Source: an uncultured Sphingomonadaceae bacterium
GTDB lineage: Bacteria > Pseudomonadota > Alphaproteobacteria > Sphingomonadales > Sphingomonadaceae
Assembly (NCBI GenBank): GCA_938016505.1
Contig: CALLWN010000177.1
Location: forward strand, 1 to 20,682
Length of the DNA stretch: 20,682 nucleotides
Direction of reading: 5' to 3'
Part shown: piece by piece, positions 15,692 to 20,682 of the stretch
How the letters are laid out: every line of letters starts with the position of its first letter
How positions within the stretch are numbered: position 1 is the first letter of the stretch
Made by a program: the position numbers and the translations under genes
The notes under the pieces: model-generated
The model's database searches: none
The model's input: only the letters and a program-made list of their open reading frames with translations
What the model was told of the DNA's origin: nothing

Positions 15692-16947
15692 CAGCCCGGC
15701 CACCCCTTGCCGACCAGGATGTAGCGGTCACCCCCTTCGGCTGCATCCGGCTCGCGTTCGCGGCGGTCGTTCGCGATGAAGCCGATATCCGGGGGAGGCA
15801 CGTCGGGCTCGTCGGCGAACGTGCTCCAGCCCCGGAACAGCCACCGGCCGGGGGCAGTCTCCTCCCACCAGCGCGGGTTGCGGTGGCGGTCCATCACAAA
15901 GCGCAGCGCGTTCGGCTCCATCCCGAGCCACTCGCAGAAACGTTCCACATGTGCAGGCGGCTGCTGTTCGTGCGCCTGCACCAGCGCAAGCCCCTCGGCC
16001 CGGGTCAGCCGCCCGTGGCGGATCTCCCGGCTGGCATGGTCGGTCACGCGGGAATAGCCATGCTTGTAGAGCTTCAACACATCGTGAAGGTCCATGTGGT
16101 TGAAGCAGTCCACATGGTCGTAGGTGTCGAAGGTGCGGGCGAACCGGCTGGTGCGATAGCCATGGGCGGAAATCATCGCCTCGTGCTGTGCCTTGGGGTC
16201 CCAGCGCACGAAATTGCCCAGATAGAGGCCGCGTACGCCCACCGCCGCGAGGTCGGAGTCGTCGGGGTAGCGCCACGGCTCGAGGTCGGCCTCGGTCAGC
16301 GTGTCAAAGAGGGTCACGATTTCGGCGCCCTCATAGCCCATGAGGTCGTGGTCCCGGCGGTAGCGCCGGGTCATCTCGACTTCGTGCAGATGGCTGAACT
16401 GTCCCACCTGCTCGAGCCCCTGGTGGGCCCCCCAGAGGATCAGCGGGATCCCGTGGGCAACCGCAACCTGCACCGGCCAGACCGACTGGCCGGCAAGGAT
16501 GTGCCAGTGGATCGAGCCCAGCAGCCGCAGCGTGGTCTTCGTCACCCGCCGGACCAGCTGCGGGTTCACCGTCTTCTGCAGAAGGTCGACGTCGAACCGG
16601 ATCCGGAGGTTGGCAAGATTGCGGATGCCAAGCGGCGTGTTGGTCTGCCGGTTGTAGGAGACGGCAAGCGGGTTCAGCCCCAGCCGCTCCTTGACGAGGT
16701 GCAGGACCCAATAGCTGTCCCCGGCGCCCGTCACCGGCACCACGCAGTCATGCACCTCGCCGGTCCTTGACCGGTAGGGTGCGACGAGCGCCTCCAGCCT
16801 GCGCCAGCGTTCGTCCCAGTCGAGCCGGTCCTTCTCCTCGTGCACGCGGCACCCCGAGCAGATCCCTTCCGCGTCAATGACGAGGCCGAGCGGGTGGGTG
16901 TCGGCGTACAGGCAGCGCCGGCAGAAGGTGGGGCCGGCGAGCGTCAT
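15691..16947 (-). CDS. N-acetyl sugar amidotransferase paralogue with altered PP-loop (WbpG-like)
   Basis: WbpG/PseA-like protein of 418 residues, from a family that uses ATP and channelled ammonia to convert a sugar N-acetyl group to an acetamidino group. Two CxxC pairs are at C9/C12 and C30/C33, probably a zinc ribbon. The PP-loop that should read SGGKDS is TGAGDS (73-78) in CVVPVTGAGDSYWV, losing the lysine but keeping D77 and S78. Further family blocks are IPLILWGAHQGLEQVG, HLHEVEMTRRYRRDHDLMGYEG and KHGYSRVTDHASREIRHGR. It carries a longer C-terminus than the other amidotransferase, rich in tryptophan (RHRNPRWWEETAPGRWLFRGW). ATG 16947 overlaps the hisF-like stop in ATGA. It may be an active variant on another substrate, or a non-ATP-activating partner. 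Confidence 0.85.
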   Translation of the reverse strand: MTLAGPTFCRRCLYADTHPLGLVIDAEGICSGCRVHEEKDRLDWDERWRRLEALVAPYRSRTGEVHDCVVPVTGAGDSYWVLHLVKERLGLNPLAVSYNRQTNTPLGIRNLANLRIRFDVDLLQKTVNPQLVRRVTKTTLRLLGSIHWHILAGQSVWPVQVAVAHGIPLILWGAHQGLEQVGQFSHLHEVEMTRRYRRDHDLMGYEGAEIVTLFDTLTEADLEPWRYPDDSDLAAVGVRGLYLGNFVRWDPKAQHEAMISAHGYRTSRFARTFDTYDHVDCFNHMDLHDVLKLYKHGYSRVTDHASREIRHGRLTRAEGLALVQAHEQQPPAHVERFCEWLGMEPNALRFVMDRHRNPRWWEETAPGRWLFRGWSTFADEPDVPPPDIGFIANDRREREPDAAEGGDRYILVGKGWPG

Positions 16948-17708
16948 GCAGCCGCCCCTGCGAACCGCGCCGGCCGCAGCCGCGCGCCCGGAAGCGCTGC
17001 CTTCAGCGTCTGGACTGCATGCTCCCGCCACGCCAGCATGTTGCCGACCGCCACTGCCGCGACCCGCGGCTCGGCGAGCAGGCGTGCCGTCTGTTCGGGT
17101 TCGCCGAGGCCGCCAAACAGGATCAGCGGCACGTCGTGCAGCGGAAAGGCAGGCACGAGCGCCGCCTCGAACGCGCCCGGCACCCCCTCGTGCTGCCAGT
17201 CGATGAGGAGCGCCTCGGACACATGGCCAGCGCCAAACAGGTCGAGCATCGCCAGCCCGGGCGCCCTGTCGGCGCCATCCCGGTAGTCGCGCCACGCGAG
17301 GCCTTCGGGCGTTGCGGCAACCGGCAATGCGGCGATCACGGCCTGCGCGCCGAGCGCTGCCGCGATCCCTGCCACTTCGCCCGGCGCGTCGTGGAGAAGC
17401 TGGTCGACCGTCACCCGGTCGGCGCCCCGGTTCACCACGGCGACCGCATCGGCGGGCCCACGGATCCCGCCGCCGTAGATGAGCGGCGTCGAAAGCCCTG
17501 CAGCTGCAAGCCGGTCGAGGAGGGCAAGATCGGGACCGGCGCCGCCCCGGTCGGTCACGGTCACGAGGATCTCGTCTGCTCCCCAGCGGTCGAGGTTCCA
17601 GGCCAGCACCACCGGGTCTCCAAGCGGCAGCCAGCGCCGGTAGCCGAAGGACTGCACGGCGAGGCCCTGCCTGACGGTGATCGCGCCGATCAGCCGCTTC
17701 TGGATCAT
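16944..17708 (-). CDS. hisF2: HisF-like ammonia-channel subunit of sugar amidotransferase
   Basis: HisF-fold (beta/alpha)8 protein of 254 residues, read as the subunit that guides ammonia from HisH to the amidotransferase, as in Pseudomonas O-antigen WbpG/HisH2/HisF2. Compared by eye with Thermotoga HisF, phosphate-site glycines are kept (YGGGIRG, LFGGLGE). The channel-gate set appears conserved: R5, E46, R98 (for K99) and E165 (for E167); D97 matches the HisH-contacting D98. Both catalytic aspartates of imidazole-glycerol-phosphate synthesis are gone: D11 is T11 and D130 aligns with P129. It is therefore unlikely to make histidine. ATG 17708 overlaps the hisH-like stop in ATGA. The symbol follows the Pseudomonas usage and is by context. 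Confidence 0.87.
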   Translation of the reverse strand: MIQKRLIGAITVRQGLAVQSFGYRRWLPLGDPVVLAWNLDRWGADEILVTVTDRGGAGPDLALLDRLAAAGLSTPLIYGGGIRGPADAVAVVNRGADRVTVDQLLHDAPGEVAGIAAALGAQAVIAALPVAATPEGLAWRDYRDGADRAPGLAMLDLFGAGHVSEALLIDWQHEGVPGAFEAALVPAFPLHDVPLILFGGLGEPEQTARLLAEPRVAAVAVGNMLAWREHAVQTLKAALPGARLRPARFAGAAA

Positions 17709-18325
17709 GCCCGCCCGCCTTCGGCGCACAGCGCCTCGACGATCCGCGCGAGCAACGCACGCCCTGCGGCCTGGCTCTTCTCGGGGTGGAACTGAAGCCC
17801 GACGATCCGGTCGCGCCGGATGGCTGCCACCAGCTCGACCCCGGCGCGCGCCACCGCGGCCCGGTAGGGCAGGGGCACATCGACTGCGAAGCTGTGGTTG
17901 AAATAGACACTCTCGCGGTCGGAGGGGCGGAACATCGGGTCCGCACCCACCACTTCGAGCCGGTTCCAGCCGATGTGCCAGCCGCCGCCGGGTAGTGCAG
18001 CCACCCGGCCGGGCACCAGTCCGAGGCCTGCCGTCAGCCGCTGCTCCTCGGATTCCTCGACCAGGAGCTGCATCCCGAGGCAGATGCCGAGCAGCGGCCG
18101 CCCGCCGCGTGCGGCCTCCGTCACGTAGCGGTCGAGCCCGGCCGCCGCGAGCCGTTCCATGGCATGGGGAAAGGCCCCAACCCCCGGGAGCACCAGGAGG
18201 TCGGCCGAATCGAGCACGTCCGCCTCGGCCGTCACCCGGGCGCGATGGCCGAGCGCGTGGAAGGCGCGCTGGACCGAGGAGAGATTGCCGGCCCCATAAT
18301 CGATGATGCCGACGGTTCGCCTCAA
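17705..18325 (-). CDS. hisH2: HisH-like glutamine amidotransferase (sugar amidination)
   Basis: Class I glutaminase of 206 residues that releases ammonia from glutamine for its HisF-like partner. The nucleophile is C82 in LLGICLGMQLL; the triad partners are H180 and E182 in LQFHPEKS. The oxyanion-strand motif LPGVGAF is at 46-52, and K183 matches the lysine that contacts HisF. Family hallmarks IIDYGAGNLSSV (7-18), HIGWN and VYFNHSF are present, so it looks fully active. The start is an uncommon TTG at 18325, overlapping the previous stop in TTGA; translation from it begins directly at the first strand and gives normal family length. A TTG start may lower its expression relative to its neighbours. 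Location between two amidotransferases argues for sugar modification rather than histidine synthesis. Confidence 0.92.
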   Translation of the reverse strand: MRRTVGIIDYGAGNLSSVQRAFHALGHRARVTAEADVLDSADLLVLPGVGAFPHAMERLAAAGLDRYVTEAARGGRPLLGICLGMQLLVEESEEQRLTAGLGLVPGRVAALPGGGWHIGWNRLEVVGADPMFRPSDRESVYFNHSFAVDVPLPYRAAVARAGVELVAAIRRDRIVGLQFHPEKSQAAGRALLARIVEALCAEGGRA

Positions 18326-19452
18326 AGCCCCACCCCCACCCGGAACCTGCGCACCGGCCGGCCGTGTGCGGGCACATCGAACAGCGTGCGGTTGGTGTTG
18401 GCCCTGACCTGCTCCCAGAAGGCTTCGACCGAAATGCCGATATAGGCGCAGAAGCTTGCGATATAGTCGTCCGAGCAGCTGTCGTCATAGGCTTCGACCA
18501 GTTCGATCGCCTGTGCCCTGCTCATCCGCCCCAGCCGGATCTCCTCGTTGACATAGTCGGTCACCCGGCCAAATCCGAACTTGAAATATTTGATCATCTG
18601 GTTGAGCGTCACCCAGTCCTCGTCGAGCGAGGTGACGCCGGCAAGGTCGCCAGTGTTCTCGACCGTGTCGGTCCGGATGGTGAGCCCGTTCACTGCCGAG
18701 TACAGGCCATTGTTGACAAGGCTCCAGTCGCCGAGGAACCAGCCGAGATAGACGATCTGGAGCCCGTGCCGCTCGAATTCCTCCGGCGAGGGGTAGCGGT
18801 AGGCGATGAGCTCGCGCGGGTCGGCGCCAGCCTCCAGCATCCAGTCGAGCCCGCCGCCGGAGAGCGTGTTCATGTAGCGGAGGTTGTTGCCGTCATAGCC
18901 GGTACGACCCAGCGTTTTCAGGTCGCCGAGCTGAAGCCCGGGGTTCTCCCCCCACAGGATGAGCGGGATCCGGTGACGGATCGCAAGCTGCGGCACCGAG
19001 GCGAACAGCGCCAGCTCGGTCGACTTGCACCAGTTGGTGAAACGCAGGAAGGCTTCCCGCATCATCCGCCGCCAGGTGCCCGGCGCCGGTGCCGAGATGA
19101 CAATGTCGAACCCGAGTTCGGCGAGGTTTGAGATGTTGTCGACCCCGCGCTGCGTCACCTGCTCGGGCGGATAGCTCAGGCAGGCGAGCAGCGGCCTCAG
19201 CTTCAGCCGGTCGCGGACGAACAGCGCTTGGCGCGTGCTGTCCTTGCCGCCCGAAACGCCGATGATGCAGTCGTGCGTCTGTCCCGGCCGCCGCGGCGCA
19301 TTGGCGATCACATCCTCGAGAATCTCGAACCGCTCCTGCCAGTCCACATGGGCAAGCCGGTCGAAATAGTCGCACGCCGGGCACAGCCCTTCGGGCGTGA
19401 ACCTGGTGTTCGGTCGCGTGTCCGGCTGCAGGCAGCGAGCGCAGTATCTCAT
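18322..19452 (-). CDS. N-acetyl sugar amidotransferase, canonical PP-loop (WbpG/PseA family)
   Basis: ATP-dependent amidotransferase of 376 residues, predicted to turn a sugar acetamido group into acetamidino using ammonia from HisH/HisF. Zinc-ribbon-like cysteines are C4/C7 and C24/C27 (YCARCLQPDTRPNT, GLCPACDYF). The PP-loop is canonical: CIIGVSGGKDST with SGGKDS at 67-72. IPLILWGENPGLQLG matches the corresponding block of the second amidotransferase, and FKFGFGRVTDYVNEEIRLGRMSR is the usual C-terminal family segment. ATG 19452 overlaps the upstream stop in ATGA; the frame upstream of it is a shadow of the preceding gene. It is directly followed by the hisH-like gene. The natural substrate, whether a nucleotide-linked di-N-acetylated sugar or a nonulosonate precursor, cannot be read from sequence. 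Confidence 0.93.
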   Translation of the reverse strand: MRYCARCLQPDTRPNTRFTPEGLCPACDYFDRLAHVDWQERFEILEDVIANAPRRPGQTHDCIIGVSGGKDSTRQALFVRDRLKLRPLLACLSYPPEQVTQRGVDNISNLAELGFDIVISAPAPGTWRRMMREAFLRFTNWCKSTELALFASVPQLAIRHRIPLILWGENPGLQLGDLKTLGRTGYDGNNLRYMNTLSGGGLDWMLEAGADPRELIAYRYPSPEEFERHGLQIVYLGWFLGDWSLVNNGLYSAVNGLTIRTDTVENTGDLAGVTSLDEDWVTLNQMIKYFKFGFGRVTDYVNEEIRLGRMSRAQAIELVEAYDDSCSDDYIASFCAYIGISVEAFWEQVRANTNRTLFDVPAHGRPVRRFRVGVGL

Positions 19453-20342
19453 GCAGGTACGCCCACGCAGTCCCGAAGATGGCGCAACCCGGCGTGGGGC
19501 AGCGGGCAGGGCGGTGCCCATGGCGGCAGGATCGAGACCGTGTCGCGCCCGGCGGCGAGCGCGACGACCATCGCATAGCTCGAAAGCCCGACGACATGGG
19601 CTGCCGAGGCGATGTCCGCTGCCAGCGATGTCTCGACCGAGATCGTCGGCCCCAGCGCCCGGTTCGCAGCGCACCACGCATCATATCGCCCCGGCGGGTC
19701 CGAAGGGTGAGGGCGCAGCCGCAACCCGCAGCCGCGCGGCAGACCAAGCGCCCCCCAGAAGGCCACCAGCGCGTCCAGCGCCTGAAAGGTCCCATCGACA
19801 CCGCGGCCCCAGTCATCGCGTGCCGGCTCGAGGACTGCGAGTACACCTTCGGGAGCACGGTCGGATGCCGCCTCCGCAGCGCGAACGGCGGCCACCTCGC
19901 GTTGCAGATAGAGTCCGGGCATCCGGGTCACCGGCAGGTCGGGGAAGATGGCGCTTGCCATTGCCTCCGCTTCGGGATCTGCCACCAGAAGGCCGTCCGG
20001 AAGGACCGTCTCGCCGTTGCGCACGAAGCGCTCGCGATAGTTTACCCAGTGGTCGAGTGCGGCCAGGTTCGGGAGCCCACGTGCACGTGCATGGCAGCGG
20101 GCGCGATGCTCCAGGTCGGACTGCCAGCCGGTGCCCGTCACCAGGAGGGCGGCACCGTCGAGCATCGCGTCGAGGCCGGCGCGAAGCGGCGGGCGAGCAC
20201 TCGCATGCCAGAGCTCCGCCGCCGGTCCTTCTGCCAACACCCGGTCGCCAGGGATGAGCCCGGCATCGATCCATGCGATGACCTGGTTCGCAGCGCCGGC
20301 ATCGTGCAGCACGACCGCGGTTGCTGCGGGGAACTCAGCCAT
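19449..20342 (-). CDS. Unassigned protein, possibly GT-B-like
   Basis: Protein of 297 residues that I do not firmly recognise. It begins AVVLHDAGAANQVIAWIDAG, a Rossmann-like first strand and helix. Mid-protein it has VTGTGWQSDLEHRARCHARARGL and then ALDHWVNYRERF, which looks like a conserved motif. The C-terminal half reads LRLRPHPSDPPGRYDAW and AADIASAAHVVGLSSYAMVVALAAGRDTVSILP, resembling the second domain of GT-B glycosyltransferases and UDP-GlcNAc 2-epimerase-like folds, where H-P and a serine/glycine loop bind the nucleotide. No signal peptide or membrane helix is seen. ATG 20342 overlaps the GNAT stop (ATGGCTGA); ATG 20357 is an in-frame alternative. The placement just ahead of the amidotransferase gene suggests a role with the same unusual sugar. 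Confidence 0.78.
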   Translation of the reverse strand: MAEFPAATAVVLHDAGAANQVIAWIDAGLIPGDRVLAEGPAAELWHASARPPLRAGLDAMLDGAALLVTGTGWQSDLEHRARCHARARGLPNLAALDHWVNYRERFVRNGETVLPDGLLVADPEAEAMASAIFPDLPVTRMPGLYLQREVAAVRAAEAASDRAPEGVLAVLEPARDDWGRGVDGTFQALDALVAFWGALGLPRGCGLRLRPHPSDPPGRYDAWCAANRALGPTISVETSLAADIASAAHVVGLSSYAMVVALAAGRDTVSILPPWAPPCPLPHAGLRHLRDCVGVPA

Positions 20343-20682
20343 TGCCGAACTTCGCATAAAGCAGAATGTCGGCTTCTGCCCCCTCGATGATCTCCTGCGC
20401 CCGGCGCACGCCTTCGATGTGCATGCCCGACCGTTCCGCGATCCGGCGCATTCCGAAATTGGGCGCCGCGGTTCCTGCAGTCACCTTCCGCAGACCCCTG
20501 GCAACAAACAGCCAGTCCATGACAAGTGACCAGGCCTCCAGCCCGTAGCCCCTGCCCCAACAGTCTTGTGCGCCGATAAGAATCCCCATGTCCGCCGTCC
20601 GGTGGGGCTCTTGCACATGCGCCGTCAACGTGCCCACCGCCCGACCGGTCGCGCGCTCTGAGACCAGCAGGAACTGGCTGGG
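20335..20682 (-). CDS. GNAT-family N-acetyltransferase (5' end outside window)
   Basis: The last 115 codons of a GNAT acetyltransferase; the frame stays open to the window edge, beginning PSQFLLVSERATGRAVGTLTAH. The acetyl-CoA-binding region is seen in MGILIGAQDCWGRGYGLEAW, where the R-G-x-G-x-E/A loop reads WGRGYGLEA, followed by GLRKVTAGTAAPNFGMRRIAERSGM, a typical GNAT strand 5 and helix with the N-x-x-M pattern. It belongs to the RimJ/RimL-like side of the family, which includes sugar N-acetyltransferases such as PseH. Because it begins the operon section with the amidotransferases, it may acetylate the amino sugar whose N-acetyl group is then amidinated. That is inference from order; a protein N-acetyltransferase remains possible. 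Confidence 0.87.
   Translation of the reverse strand, partial: PSQFLLVSERATGRAVGTLTAHVQEPHRTADMGILIGAQDCWGRGYGLEAWSLVMDWLFVARGLRKVTAGTAAPNFGMRRIAERSGMHIEGVRRAQEIIEGAEADILLYAKFGNG

Noticed and set aside
13617..15746. A 709-residue reading of the Gfo/Idh gene as a fusion
   Set aside because: The upstream half is an out-of-frame shadow of the MDR dehydrogenase, which itself has a complete reading frame with GLGALG. ATG 14696 gives a normal Gfo/Idh length.
15883..16770. Plus-strand open frame of about 295 codons opposite the second amidotransferase
   Set aside because: It is antisense to a gene with clear family motifs and shows no recognisable fold or ribosome binding site.
15691..17946. A 751-residue reading of the second amidotransferase with a long N-terminal extension
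   Set aside because: The extension lies wholly within the hisF-like and hisH-like genes in another frame and is low-complexity. The ATG at 16947 overlaps the hisF-like stop and starts just before the CxxC motif.
16944..18325. HisH and HisF as part of histidine biosynthesis
   Set aside because: No other his genes are adjacent, the pair sits between sugar amidotransferases, and the HisF-like protein lacks both catalytic aspartates.

Overview
The window is a densely packed, high-GC (roughly two thirds G+C by eye) surface-polysaccharide locus. Base composition, codon style and gene families suggest an alphaproteobacterium, possibly Sphingomonadales, but nothing here fixes the taxon. Most genes are sugar-nucleotide enzymes, glycosyltransferases, a Wzy-like polymerase, a Wzx-like flippase and glycan-decorating enzymes, as expected for a Wzx/Wzy-dependent O-antigen, capsule or exopolysaccharide. 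There are no tRNAs, rRNAs, insertion sequences or CRISPR arrays, and almost no intergenic space.

Layout. (a) 1-2499, plus strand: the last codons of an upstream gene, a small Gfo/Idh/MocA oxidoreductase, an unassigned protein starting with an LGDNPFFG motif, and a WecG/TagA/CpsF glycosyltransferase. (b) 2469-9220, minus strand, read from high to low coordinates: hexapeptide acyltransferase, Wzy-like polymerase, CgeB-like glycosyltransferase, FkbM methyltransferase, an SDR sugar epimerase (dTDP-L-rhamnose 4-epimerase-like), gmd and fcl. The last two make GDP-L-fucose. (c) 9221-9507: a control region between divergent genes. (d) 9508-10929, plus strand: a secreted FG-GAP/VCBS beta-propeller protein. 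(e) 10926-20682, minus strand, read from high to low: a GNAT acetyltransferase cut by the window end, an unassigned GT-B-like protein, an N-acetyl sugar amidotransferase with canonical PP-loop, HisH-like glutaminase, HisF-like ammonia-channel protein, a second amidotransferase with an altered PP-loop, a zinc-less MDR dehydrogenase, a Gfo/Idh oxidoreductase, a capsule-synthesis-type glycosyltransferase and a Wzx-like flippase.

How they work together. Block (b) supplies L-fucose and possibly a second 6-deoxysugar, assembles and polymerises the repeat unit, and decorates it with acyl and methyl groups. Block (e) looks like an acetamidino-sugar branch: HisH releases ammonia from glutamine, HisF channels it, and an ATP-dependent WbpG-type enzyme amidinates an N-acetyl group on a sugar. 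GNAT may make that N-acetyl group. The most unusual point is that two divergent amidotransferases flank one HisH/HisF pair, and the HisF has lost both catalytic aspartates of histidine biosynthesis while keeping its ammonia gate. Nearly every gene junction within the blocks is a stop/start overlap, implying tight translational coupling.
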